A program made the translations under genes and the position numbers. A stretch of 64,000 nucleotides of DNA. It comes from Phytopythium helicoides. Its lineage: Eukaryota > Oomycota > Peronosporomycetes > Pythiales > Pythiaceae. This document shows, piece after piece, positions 11,201-22,640 of the stretch (positions within the stretch are counted from its first letter, which is position 1; every line of letters starts with the position of its first letter). The notes under the pieces are model-generated. The model did not search any database. It was not told the DNA's origin and saw nothing but the letters and a program-made list of their open reading frames with translations. The stretch is from the NCBI GenBank assembly GCA_024867545.1, contig JANFNE010000079.1:1-64000 (forward strand), in the 5' to 3' direction.

Positions 11201-12735
11201 CGGCGACTACTTGTTTGGACGAGCGGCATATCCCCAAGGAGAGCACTAAGAAACGACGACCGGCCGCTTGAAGGACGTCCACGTACGATGACGAGTTCTT
11301 CGTGAAAGATTCTTAAGTCGGGGACGCGTAGTGTCTGTGTGCTCGAAAATCGCTTTTTCTCTGTCCACTGGAAAATAGCATCGTGGACGTCAATGATAAC
11401 GTCTTCTCCGTCCCCACTTCCAGCCTCCACGAACGCGTTAGCGTCTGCAATGTCACGGGTGTCATGGGTTTCATCCACCTCAAAAAATTCCTCCAGTTGC
11501 ACGAGTGAAGTCTTCGCGTGGCTCCACACTGCTAGCACTCGTGGAAGTGCGCGCAGAGGCGTCTGAAGGAGCCGCAGTAGCGCGAGGCTGCCGAGGATTG
11601 CGGCCACATCTTCGATCGTGACGACACCATCGTGACGGTAGCAATAGAAAGACACCATTGAGACCGCCAGCAAGTACGGCAACGTGTAGAACGCGACGAC
11701 TGCTGCACTGGAGACGCCGAGCGTCGTCCACACTGTCGACAGCTCCTTCTCCCTCGCGTCCGCGATGCGCGCCGTCAGCTTCCGCTCCCACGCGTGGAGC
11801 TTGACGATGGCGAGTGCCGCGGCTGCTGAATTGGTTCCCACGCGGCCGAGCGCCTTCGCCACGACGCTCGAGCGCCCATGTTTGGCGTCCGCAACGCGTG
11901 CAACCGCGCGACGCTGCAAGATGTCGAGCCCGATGTACACTGTGAACGCGACTACCGAGGCTCCAATCAGCGCGAGGCAGATGACGTGCGAGCCAAGTAG
12001 CCACGAGAGCAGCGCGGCGCCTGCCACGAGCTCGAATGGGAGTCCCCAGAGCTGGTGCACGACGGTCACGGCATGCTGCACGTCGGTCAGCCCGTCCGTG
12101 TAGATCCGCATGACGTCCCCAGCGTCCTCCGTGTGGACACGCGTAGCTTTCTGCAGCACGAGCGCTCGCAGCGCCCCCGCGAGGCGCGCAGCCGTGACCT
12201 GGAGCTCGGGGCCGACGAACGCGAGCAGCAGCGCGCGCGCGGCCCTGGAGGCGAGCACCGCGCCAAGCCAGAAGGCGAGCGGGCGCAGCGGGTGCAGCTC
12301 CTGGCGGCGCAGCAGCGGGTCGCCGGGCGGGTCCTCCTCGCTGGGGTCTGCGGCGCCGCCCAGCAGCGCGAGCGCGTGGAAGAGCGCGGCGGGCGCCAGC
12401 AGGTCGCAGGCCACGACGGCCGCGTACAGCGGCGCGAGCGCCAGTAGTCCCGGCGCCTCGGCCCGCAGCAGCGCGGCGCGCAGCGATCCGGCCGCGAACC
12501 ACGCGCGCTCGAGCCGCGCGGCGGCCGGCCCACAGCGCTCGGGCGGGGGCAGCTCCCACACGTCTGCCTGTTGCAGCGGCGGGGCGTCGCCCGGGGCCCG
12601 CAGGCGCCGCGCGCCCGCCGCCAGCGCCGGCTCCACCCACGAGAGCAGCGCCTTGGCCGCCAGCGACGCGCCCTCCAGCGGGTGCGCGAACACCACGAGC
12701 CGCCGCGCGGGCAGCAGCGGCGCGCCCTCGCGCAT
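8243..12735 (-). CDS. ABCC (MRP)-type ABC protein with degenerate nucleotide-binding domains
   Basis: Full-length MRP layout, without clear introns: TMD1 (about 12600-11500), NBD1 (11450-10620), TMD2 (10450-9300), NBD2 (9150-8250). The ATPase motifs are eroded. NBD1 Walker A reads GRPSSGRSS (Lys to Arg), its Q-loop is replaced by CGRRPW, the signature is GLSNGAAW and Walker B ends LLDAGE. NBD2 has no GxxxxGKS/T at all (GLLLANKRHDHLTDSMG), a signature reduced to FSLRDRR and Walker B VVVLDVDD without the catalytic Glu; the H-loop TVLTVAHR remains. One-base frame slips occur near 11027, 10745 and 9435. MRPs export conjugates and toxins; this one may have lost hydrolysis, or be an old pseudogene. 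It is divergent from the 7TM gene. Confidence 0.75.
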
Positions 12736-13201
12736 GGCTGCCTGGTCGAGGGGGGCGGAAAGTGACGGGCGAAATTTTGGCTCGCAGGCGCCGTGGCGTG
12801 GCCCACACCGAGGAAACCGCGGCTCCTCCCTCGCTCGCCGCCTCGCAGAATGCCGCGGCGAGTCGGCCGCCTCGCGCCTGGGGCCGCTGGGCCTCGCTCG
12901 GCGGCGGCCTCAGGCGCGAGGCGGCCGACTCGACGCCCAGCCCGCCAACGCCGACGCCGATGCCGACGCGACGCCCAACGCCCAGCGCCCGCCCGCGCGT
13001 GAGGCACCGCCGCGTTGCAGCAGTCGATCCGACGGGAGAGGCCGGTGGGGCGGCGGCCCGTCTCTACGCCCCGCACCGCCAGTTCGTGCGTGCGCTATCG
13101 GCGCTAAGTGCTCCGGCGCTGTCACTGCGCGCTGAACTCCCAGACGTTCGGTCCGACCGGCAGTCCCCAACCGCCCGCCGCCCCGCCCCACCCCGCCGCC
13201 C
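12736..13201. promoter_or_regulatory. Shared 5' region of the ABCC-like and 7TM genes
   Basis: This 466-bp, very GC-rich g/c-repeat stretch lies between two divergent start codons. No coding segment with family features is seen, although frames stay open because of base composition. It must hold both promoters. Confidence 0.45.
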
Positions 13202-14320
13202 ATGGGCGTCTTCTACACGGACGAGCAGCTCCGCGCGCTGCGCGTGTGTGGCGCGCTCGGCACGGCGCTCTACTCGCTGCTGCTGCTGGCCGTGGGCTGG
13301 CGCACATGGCTGCATGTGGCGCGCGGCTCGCGCGCGTCCAAGCGGCTCTTCCACGCGGCGCTCCTGGCCGCCACCGCGCTCTGCATCGTCGACCCCATCT
13401 CGTACATTGCGGCGCCCGGCAGCGACCACTGGATCGCCATCTACGTGCTGCGGCTCTACTCGGTGCTCGCGCAGTGCCTCTGCAAGTCCTACCTCGCCGT
13501 ATGCTGGGCCGGCGTCGTCTCGGCAGGGCAGACGCGCGAGCGCCGCCGCGTCACCATGCTCGTGCTCGCCATGAACACGCTTGTGCTCGCCATCGGCGGC
13601 GTCGCGCTACCCGTCGCGCTCGCCGCATCCTACTCGGACGACGCCTACGGACAGCTCGCCTACGTACAGCCCGGCAGCGGCCTGCGCTCCGCCGTCACCA
13701 CCACCGTCGTCATCGCCGTCGTCGCCTACGAGCTACTGCTGCTTTCGCAGGCCGTGCGTCTGCGCCGCAGGCTGCTACTCGCCAGGGGAACCGTGCCCGC
13801 CGGCAGCGTCGAGAAGTCGCTCTACCAGCTCATTCTCACCGTCGCCGTCTTCCTCGTCGCCGACCTCATGCGCGTGCTCAGCCTCGAGCTCTACAACTCT
13901 GGCGCCGTCAACTTTTCCATCATGTCCTACATGGTCGTCAACAGCTTCGTGCCCAATATCTTCCCCACCATCTGCATGCTCTACCTCATGCGCCGCCTGC
14001 CGCCCGTCACCAAGCCCGGGCTCGTGCCGGGCAAGGCCGGCAAGCTGCCCGACGGACGCTCGCAGCGCGGAGACCAGGCCACGCTCTCCAGGTACATGGA
14101 CGACGGCAGCGAAGACGGCAGCTCCACACCCGGCAGCGTCAAGACGTCCTCGAGCTCCAGCGGCGCGTTCGCGTTGGGAGACAGCCGCCCCGCCGCCATG
14201 GGACCCACAGGCGCCAAGCTTCCGCTCTACTCCAAGCCCACCAAGCCCAAGCAGCACGCGCCCGAGTCTGTCGCGTCGCAAGGAGGCGCGTCGCCAGCCT
14301 TCACCTGGCTGCGCGAGTAG
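13202..14320 (+). CDS. Seven-transmembrane protein, TOM1/THH1-like (tentative)
   Basis: Intronless, 372 residues. Seven hydrophobic helices run from about residue 15 to 275, with the short polar N-terminus MGVFYTDEQLRALR outside the first. A Ser/Gly/Pro-rich tail of roughly 95 residues lies after the last helix and has many possible phosphorylation sites. The helix spacing and the RRLLLARGTVPAGSVEKSLY loop between helices 5 and 6 recall the TOM1/TOM3/THH1 family and related GPCR-like proteins, but no diagnostic motif settles this. It is probably a plasma- or endomembrane protein. Its start lies 466 bp from the divergent ABCC-like gene. Confidence 0.7.
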   Translation: MGVFYTDEQLRALRVCGALGTALYSLLLLAVGWRTWLHVARGSRASKRLFHAALLAATALCIVDPISYIAAPGSDHWIAIYVLRLYSVLAQCLCKSYLAVCWAGVVSAGQTRERRRVTMLVLAMNTLVLAIGGVALPVALAASYSDDAYGQLAYVQPGSGLRSAVTTTVVIAVVAYELLLLSQAVRLRRRLLLARGTVPAGSVEKSLYQLILTVAVFLVADLMRVLSLELYNSGAVNFSIMSYMVVNSFVPNIFPTICMLYLMRRLPPVTKPGLVPGKAGKLPDGRSQRGDQATLSRYMDDGSEDGSSTPGSVKTSSSSSGAFALGDSRPAAMGPTGAKLPLYSKPTKPKQHAPESVASQGGASPAFTWLRE

Positions 14321-14453
14321 CGAGCCGTGCACACAGCGACAAGCTAAGTTATTCCGGACGAGTAGCGCGACCGATACACGTTGAGAACGTCGAGTGAGTG
14401 TGATCGTGACACATGCAGTGCAATTTAGCGTCTCTAGCGTTTTGCCTCTTTCC

Positions 14454-17400
14454 CTACATTTCCCACGATAGGAACCGAGCCTCTCTTGCTCGCAGCTCGG
14501 CTAGACGCCGCTGCTGCTTTCGCTGCGCCACTAGCAGCGTCCCCAGCTCCTCCAAACGCACACCACAGCGTAGTGTGATCCGTGGGTGACCATGCATTAG
14601 ACCTCCTCCTTCTGCCCGCCGGATTGCTGCGAGAAAGGCGTCAGGGACATCCAGCGGCAGATTATAACTCGCCATGACCACCTCGTCCCCTGAGGTCGCT
14701 GCAGGTACTAGGTTGCCGCCCCCTCGAGTCGGAGAGTCGAGGCCCGTTCCGAGGCAGCGGTCAATGATATCCACGACAGAGACTTTGGCGACGCCAAGAC
14801 GCTTCCGCCCCCGTTTCGAGCCGAGCATAGGTACCGTAGCGTCCACCACTCGCAGCTCCAGCACGTGTTCGAGCGAGTTGATGGGGATTTCAAACGACTC
14901 GCGCCATTGTGCACTCCAACCATCACGCTTGCTCACAGACGTGTTGAAACTTGCGCCATCCCCAGCTGCTGCCGAACCGCCTTCCTTCCCGGCTGCTGTG
15001 TTTCGGTTCTGCCGGGCGTGGATTAGCTGAAGCTCAATGAATACGCCGACACCCGGTGGCAACAAGTTGATGCCCAACGCCTCTACATTCAGTGATCCAA
15101 CGAGAGCGACCTGACCGCTAGGTCCAGAGGTGGCTCTCAACTCGGCGATCCGCGCCTCAACTTCGAGTCCTCGTCGTTGCTGGACGCGGGTCTGGTCGTA
15201 TAATTCATCAGCTGCATCTTCTTCCAGTTTGTCCCCTGTCACTAAGAATCGAAATACACCATTGAGGAATACGCGTCCAGTAGACGGAAGTATCGCTGCC
15301 AAGTCCACCACTTTTGATCCTGTCATGTTGGAAAGGTATTTGCGTCTCAAAAATTCACTTCTCGTTGAGGAGAAAGTCAATCTCTTCTGGTCCGTGCGAT
15401 CCCAGTGATTAGATAGACCCAACACCCACCAGAGGAAAGCAAAGGCCGTGTATACCGCCAGCTGCGTTGTTTCTTCTTGGATTTCGATCGATGCTTCACT
15501 AGATGAGAATGAGTCCGATGTATCGCTGCTCAGTGCATGGGCGACGAATGCAGCGTTTGAAGCTGCACTAACTAGGGAAAAGAGTCCAAGTACACTTTGC
15601 CAGCTTCCGATAGACGTCCGTGAGTTTGGAAATGGACGCTGAACACTGTGGGTTAGCGTAAAAGCGTCCATCCTCAAGTGAGTAAGGGTAGTTGCCCACG
15701 CAAGAGTCGTCGACACGAGAGGAGCAAGCAAGGCGAAGCCGGCAACGTATCCAAATGGCAGCACGAGGCGGGCATAGGCATCCAAGACGCCTCCATACTG
15801 CGGCATAAACACCTCAAACTCCACGGATGAAGAGCATGGCGTGCGAGAAACTCTCAGTGGGGTTCTAAGCTTGTCGTGACTGGATCCACTACCGCGCTTT
15901 CTTGGCCCCTCGAGAGGTTTGTAGCTTTTCGTACTGGAACGATGCCGAAGATGAGCCACACGCGACTTGATCTTGCCAAAGATATTGCTGTTGAAGGCGA
16001 ACAGCAGAGCAAGAACCAAATCTAGAGCTAGCGAGATTTCAAGCAGGTCGGCCACTTGCTCTTGGCATGTCATCCTTGTTTGCTTTCGGTTGCAATCATC
16101 TGAGGATTTTCGGGCAAACGAATAGTACCCAAGCACACTGAAGGCGTTAGCTGACTGCGCGAGAGCATCTATCACAAAGCGAGTTTAGTTTTTGATCCAT
16201 GAACCAACATCACAGCACGTACATTTGAGCGTGAGGGCCGCTTCGTGACTTTCGTGGGTCTCGTGATTTTCCCACTCAGTAAGCATCTCAACAATTTGTG
16301 TGATCAATGGAGATGCGAGACAGCGGCTAATGACTGCAATTGCTACATTCGAGAGTGATACGTTCAACCTCGACGAAGTTGCAAATTGATGAAAGCGCAA
16401 GCTGGTCACTAGCATAACGTATGCGCCTAGCAGCACTGCTATAAGCACAAGAAGTATGCCTGAAGTTACGATCTGCTTGATCAACCGGCGTCTTGGGGAG
16501 TAATACGGTGCGAATCGGTGATCAATCTCACTACGCTGAAGCCGCCCTTTAAAAAGAGGGCGGCGATCGTGCGTTGAAGCTGCAAAGTCATGGTTGGTGC
16601 CCCACGCGGCAGCCAACTTTTTCTCTTTGAAAATCCATCTCCGCTCGAAAGTCCGCGCGACCACGCAGTTGGCGACAGCAAACACAATTAAATAGATGTC
16701 GTCGACCGAGATCGATGCGGGAAAGGTTGCAGTCCGTTCTAAGAGATTCAGCAAAAGTGATAAAGCAAGTAGGTTTTGAAGCTTGAGCGCGAAGCACGAC
16801 GCAAACTCAAAGTCTGGCCGGGCAGAAATGGTGTGAGTGGTGAGTCAAGTATTCTCCCGAGAAAGTATAGGCACTTACAAAGCGCGATTTGCTCGCCAAA
16901 GTAGTTTCGGATGTGCTGTAAGGGCTGAAATGCGGGTAATCTCCAAACGAGTACGATCATGTGCAAAAAACTCCACCTCGATGCCTCTGGGAGCCGGCGA
17001 CAAATGTGAAATGAACCGACCATGTCACCCCATTGACTCTGCAGAGCTTCGATTGAGGTATCAATTGCGTCCGTGTGATGCGAATGAGCGCAGAAATGAC
17101 CAAGCAGCACGCCATTTGTCACGAGCGTATCAATATTGAATTGCTCGTCCACTATGGCGCGTGTAATGCGAATCTTGTCAACGTGGCGGAACGATGAAGA
17201 TGAAGGAGCTCCATCAATCTGTCGATAGAGGTAGTGAAGCGACGCTCGATTGGCAAACGGCAAGTACGTGACTGTCTCCATCTCCGGCGGAAGCATTTCA
17301 TCCAATGGACCTGATGAGCTTGAGCTCTGGAGGATGTCCTCCACGGCAGTATCGGAAAAGCGGTAAAGCGCGTGGATGCGGCGCGACCACATCCCCATGT

Positions 17401-18217
17401 CTTCTCCCTCGTCCTCGTCGAACAGCCGGGCGTCCTCGGCTGGGATCTTCCCCGCCAAAAAGAGTCGGTAGAGTTCCTCCTGAGCCGCCGGTCGCTCCCA
17501 GAGCTGCTTCTCGCGCTGCCTAGATTCTTCCGAGTTCCAATACTGACTCCCAGGATCGATCTCTCGCATTATGGGGACAGGAAGCTTCATCTTCTCGGCG
17601 GTGGTTGCCAACAGCTCGGGGGAAGGGTGGAGGTGTACGAGAATGTGGCCATCGCTGGGGGTTGAGATGACTTGCAGCCCTTCAATGCCCTCGAACCGCG
17701 CGATGACAAGCTCTCGCAACAAACCGAAGAGTAGATTCGACGGTACCGAGTCGTTTGGGAGAGGTGATGCAGCTCGGAACTTGGCCATCCACGCCTTTTT
17801 CAAATCGGCGATGGCTCGCTTCTCATCACTACCGGTGCTCGAGGTCGCGTTGACGGGAATGGAGGCCCGCAGGAGCTCGCAGGCGGCGCCGAACGTCATC
17901 CTCGGCGAGCTCCGAGTGCGCTCGCGCTCAAGGACAGGGAAGACGAGCGTGTAGATGCCAGCAGAGGGCTGCAAGTCGCCCCGTGGAGACACCAGCGGGC
18001 TCCCGATCTCCACCGCGTGGTACATTAGGACTGCTCGACTATCTGGCTGGTTGACACGCGACTGGTCAAGGTCGGATAGATCGCGGCCCGTGAAAGGACG
18101 CGAAGGCGACAGCGCTGCCCATGCATGGATGGCCTCGCCTGCCGCATCCTCCTGGGTTCCGCCGCCTTGCGACTCGCCCGCGGCTCCGCGATGGCCCAAT
18201 CGGTCCGTTCCTGACAC
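14454..18217 (-). CDS. Anoctamin (TMEM16) family membrane protein with C-terminal C2-like domain
   Basis: Three exons are clear: to 16879, 16223-16813 and 14454-16168, with 65- and 54-nt introns whose phases close. The long cytosolic N-terminus ends at IRNYFGEQIALY, the anoctamin hallmark at the first helix. Further helices and the segment ALTLKYALAQSANAF (counterpart of the family's LTLK.F.F..N) complete the channel/scramblase body. After the last helices a beta-rich stretch from QVALVGSLNVEALG to VAKVSVVDII looks like a C2 domain, which is unusual at the anoctamin C-terminus. Anoctamins are Ca2+-activated chloride channels or lipid scramblases. No ATG opens the first exon (18217 is a GTG after an in-frame TGA), so the true start may sit in an unseen exon overlapping the divergent gene. 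Confidence 0.85.
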
Positions 18218-18250
18218 TCCAGACCGCTTGTGAACCGCTCACGCTAACAA

Positions 18251-20520
18251 ATGCGACCTCACAGGCCGTTCTCGGCCTCAGGAGCGCGAGGAGGCAGCCT
18301 TTTAACGCTGCTCGTGCACTTTGGACGCCAGTTGGACGCACTTGGCTTTGCATCAACATTCGTGGCCGCCTCCGTCTCAACCGAGCCGCTCGCAGCAACG
18401 GCCGGCGTCAACACGAGTGGAGTGACGCTCTACGATAACCGGAGCTCGCCATTTGCTGTCACGCGGGTGATCCCGACCGGTGATGCATGGAACGAGCTGC
18501 TGGCATTGTCGTTGCCGCCCAACTGGCGCTCTTCATCACCAGAGTCTTCAATCAACCTCTGCATCGACTTGGTGGCTCGAGGCGCCAGCCAACAAGAGGA
18601 CTTCTTGCTTGCGCGGCGATTAGTAGCGCTGGCTGAGGCACTTCCTCGCTCCGACGAGCAAGTTCGACTTGCACTCCCGCTTGCAGTCGAAAACAGAGAC
18701 GGCCCATCGCTTTACATCTCAGTGCAGGAGCACTCGAGGACATTCCCGGACGCTGCCGACGCACAGACCGAGTTGCAGCAGGTCGGTGATGAAAACGCTC
18801 GATTCGAGCTGCTTGTCCAGAGTCTGTCCTTGGTTCCGTCGACACCACCCAGAACTCTCCCGGAGGCACTAGCTGTGATGGTTTGGGTTGACTCAGGTGG
18901 ACCAAGCGAACTCTCTTCTACTTCAAACCTCGACTCGCTGTTCCGCGTTGATGCTTTTCCACACACAAGGCAACGTCCGGCTTCTTCCGGAACATCAGGG
19001 CTTACACCATTCGCGAATTGCCAGAGTCGTGGAGCGGCAGCATCAACGTACGAGTGGCGATTCCCGCTGACATTTCGCCTTGGTGTCGCAGCAGCCAAGC
19101 GATTCCGAGTCGAGGTCTTCAGTGATCCTGGCGGCAGATTGGTCGCAAGCGGATTGCTCGAGCTCAGCCGACCGGAAAACGCCTCGACACAAAGTTTGCT
19201 AGCAAAACGAAGCGGCTCTGTAGTCCAGATACCTCCCATTCCTGTGGTGGTTGCTCAAGAGAGCCGTTCGCCTACCCGTGGCGGCCAACTTCAAGGAGCC
19301 GATGGAGTGCTGATAGGACACCTCCACACTCGCGCTCGCGCGTGGAGTGCTAGCTCCTGGCGCGAGTTCATGCGTGAGACGCAAGTGAGACGGATCGTGT
19401 GCTCAAATCGAACGGGGAACGGACTCACAGGGGCGAACACACAGCCCGAGTGGTTTGGCGCGATCTTGCGAGGGCTGAACAGGAACCCGGTGGCGTCAAT
19501 TTGCGACGAGGGTGGGGTCACGAGCGTGCTCGCCGCTGTCATGAGCGGCGACAGCGGGGATGCTCGTGCTCACCCAGCCCCGGCTGTGAGTGCGAGCAGC
19601 AGTCAGTCAGTCACACAGCTCCTCCAGAGCCAAGTAGCTCATCTGCTCGCCGAGTCTGAGTCTCAGCAACAGCAGATCGAGCGTGTACGTCACGGAGGAT
19701 GGCCATGTTTTGCTCGACGAACTGCTCACACTCACCTCGTATGAACCGCCACAGCTGCAGCAGGACCTTGAGGCACGTCTGCAAGCCATCAAGTCGTGCG
19801 GGCTCGAGATGGTCGCTCTACAGGTGCGTTGGTCGCCATCCCTCCTGCGTCGAGCGAGTGGCTCAAAGCGAATCCCACCAGCGCGAGTTACAAGCCCGGG
19901 ACGAACAGATAGCGCGGCTCAGGCTGCAGCTTGGCGTCCCGCCCACCGCCGAGTCTCTTATCGAGGCCGGAGGTGACCGCACCGCTCAGCGGCTGCGCGC
20001 GCTCGCGGCCAAGTGCTCCGAGCTGGAGCAGGAGCGCGGTGGACTACTGGCTGAGGCTGAGGCCGCACGTCAGTCTCTCGCGTCTCTCCGCTCACTCGAG
20101 GCGCAGTACGCCGAGCTGCAGCAGGCGCACGTGGCGCAGGCGGCGCTCGTGCAGCGTCTGCAGCGCGACAAGCAGCAGGCGGGGCCGCTCCGGGTGCGTC
20201 TCGTCCGATCCACTTCCCGCCTCTAGCCACGCGACTGACCGCCCACGCAGAGGGCCGTGCGCGTGCAGGAGAAGGTTATCCGGCAGTTCGAGCGCACGGT
20301 GGCGCTGCAGTCGTCGCCGCTGCCCGTCGAGAGCCCGGCGGACGCCGGGGCGGAGCGTGCCACCCCGCGGGATGAGCTGCCGCCGAGAGAAGAGGCGCTG
20401 GCCATGCGCGTGCGCGCGCTGGAGCGGCAGCTCGAGGCCAACGCGCGCGCCGCAGCGGCCGAGCGCTCGGCGCTGCGCCTGCGTGTAGCCGAGCTCGAGG
20501 CGGTGGCGGCCCGGCGGTGA
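18251..20520 (+). CDS. C2/coiled-coil protein, CCDC33-like (tentative)
   Basis: Exons 18251-19823, 19882-20193 and 20251-20520 with introns of 58 and 57 nt. The N-terminal half is beta-rich, with C2-like segments such as KRFRVEVFSDPGGRLVASGL. The C-terminal third is a long coiled coil: LLQSQVAHLLAESESQQQQ, then DGHVLLDELLTLTSYEPPQL, then RELQARDEQIARLRLQL. One extra base near 19682 breaks the frame; removing it gives exactly 718 codons. The arrangement resembles CCDC33, a protein of ciliated cells, but I give that as a guess. The start ATG is only 33 bp from the beginning of the open frame of the divergent anoctamin gene. Confidence 0.7.
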
Positions 20521-20654
20521 CCGCTGATATCTCGCTGACATCCGCGCGGTCGGTGGTGTTCGCGCACTGCCTGCAGCCAGTTGAAGTTGCAGCGAGCGCT
20601 TCCCGGTGACTGGCCGATGACGCCACTTTCGATTCTGCCAGGCCGACGCACGAG

Positions 20655-22585
20655 ATGCTGCGCCTCGCCAGCCACAGAGCGCGTTCGTTTCGCGCCGCCG
20701 TCTGCGGCCGCCGCCGGCTGTCGACCGCCGCCCAAGAGTTCGACTACGTGATCGTTGGCGGCGGATCAGCGGGCTGCGTGCTCGCCAACCGCCTGAGCGC
20801 CAACCCGAGTAACCGCGTGCTGCTGCTGGAGGCCGGACCCGCGGATCGCGGTCGCTGGGACTCGTGGCGCATCCAGAGTCCATCGGGCGTGACCTTCAAC
20901 CTCAAGGACGCGCGGTACAACTGGCGCTTCACCACCGAGCCGCAGGAGCACCTCAACAACCGGCGGCTCTCGTGGCCGCGCGGCCGTGTGCTTGGCGGCA
21001 GCTCGTCCATCAATGCTATGGTCTACATGCGCGGGCACGCGAGCGACTACGATGGCTGGGCTGCTGGCGGCGCTGCGGGCTGGAGCTACGCCGAGTGCCT
21101 GCCCTACTTCCGCAAGTCCCAGGCCCACGAGCTCGGCCCCAACGCATACCGCGGAGGGAGCGGGCCGCTGCATGTACGCCGAGCTGAGGGCGACCGCGCT
21201 TCACATGGCGAGGACAGCAGCTCCTCCTACTCGTCGACGTGGGACCCGTTGCATGACGCATTCATGGAGGCCGGAAAACAGGCGGGTTACCCCGTCACCG
21301 ACGATATGAACGGCTTCCAGCAGGAGGGCTTTGGCTGGATGGACATGACGGTGCGTGGCGGCAGGCGGTGGAGCTCCGCATCGGCGTATCTGTACCCGGC
21401 ACTTGAGCGCAAAGGACAGCAAAACCTCGAGGTCAAGACCGAGGTGCTCGCGCACCGCGTGATATTCGAAGGAGACAAAGCTGCGGGTGTTGAGGCATCT
21501 GTTGGAAAGGAGCTTATCCAGTTCCGCGCGACCAAGGAGGTCATCCTGTCCGGAGGCGCCGTCAACTCCCCACAACTGCTCATGCTCTCAGGTGTTGGAG
21601 ATGAAACGCACCTGCGAGAGATGGGGATTCCCGTCAAGCACCATCTGCCGGCTGTCGGCCAAAACATGGAGGATCACCTCGATGTCTACGTGCAGTACAA
21701 GTGTCCTCGCCCCATTACGCTCGCCCACGCAACTCTGTAAGTACATCGGGCTGGTGTTTTTTGGCGATGAACGCTCAAGTCGTCTCTTTGCAGGCGCCAC
21801 CCAATCAAGATGGCCAAAATCGGGCTCGAGTGGATCCTCACGACGTCCGGGCCAGGAACGTCCACTCATTTGGAGAATACAGCCTTCATCCGCAGGCGAG
21901 CTTCTTGTCGAGGTTTCCCCGTCAGCAATCCTTCTACTAGCTACTGACACGCAACCATGCTGCTCGTAGTGCTGCGGGAGTGGAGCGTCCAGACCTCCAA
22001 ATCTACTTCTTGCCAGGTGTGCTCCAGTCCAACCTCGAGATGGCAATGTTCCACGGCTTCCAGGCGAGCTGCCTACCGTTGCAGTGCACGTCGCGCGGAT
22101 ACCTCAAGCTGCGCAGCACCGATCCGCGAGAGCACCCGGTCATCCAGCCCAACTACCTGTCGACCGAAGAGGACCGTATCAAGATGCGACGAGGCATCCG
22201 ATTCACGCGCGAGCTCTTCGCCCAGCGAGCCTTCGACGAGTTCCGCGGCGAGGAGCTGTCGCCAACTCGCAATATTCAGTCGGACGATGAGATCGACGCG
22301 TGGATTCGCGAAAAGGCCGAGACGTCGTTTCATCCGGCATGCACCAACCGCATGGGCGTCGATATCGCCACCAGCGTCGTTGACCCTGAGGCCAAGGTGC
22401 ACGGGCTGCGCAACCTGCGCGTCATCGATGCGTCTATCATGCCGAGCGTGGTGAGTGGCAACCTCAACGCGCCAACCATCATGATGGCTGAGAAGGCCGC
22501 CGACATGGTCCTTGGGAACAAGCCTCTCGTGCCTGAGCACGTCCCTGTCTACGAATCGCCAAACTGGCAGACTAGTCAGCGTTAA
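20655..22585 (+). CDS. GMC oxidoreductase, choline dehydrogenase-like, copy 1
   Basis: Exons 20655-21736, 21794-21895 and 21970-22585 give 599 residues with no frame problem. An Arg-rich N-terminus (LRLASHRARSFRAA) suggests mitochondrial import. The FAD-binding loop is [21 protein letters not shown] signature 1 [16 protein letters not shown] and signature 2 [15 protein letters not shown]; the active-site region is FHPACTNRMG and the tail NLNAPTIMMAEKAADM. These enzymes oxidise choline or other alcohols with FAD; choline to betaine aldehyde is the best guess. The second intron begins AG|GCGAGC, a GC-AG intron. Two paralogs lie at 40189-42085 and 54867-56767. It follows the C2/coiled-coil gene by 134 bp on the same strand. 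Confidence 0.92.
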
Positions 22586-22640
22586 ACACACGTCATCCAT
22601 GGGAAAAACGAAAGCTTGGCTATTGGAATACGATATCGCC

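Noticed and set aside
12087..13076. Long Arg-rich frames over the ABCC 5' end and its promoter
   Set aside because: Both strands stay open only because of high GC; the ABCC frame has the family motifs and these do not.
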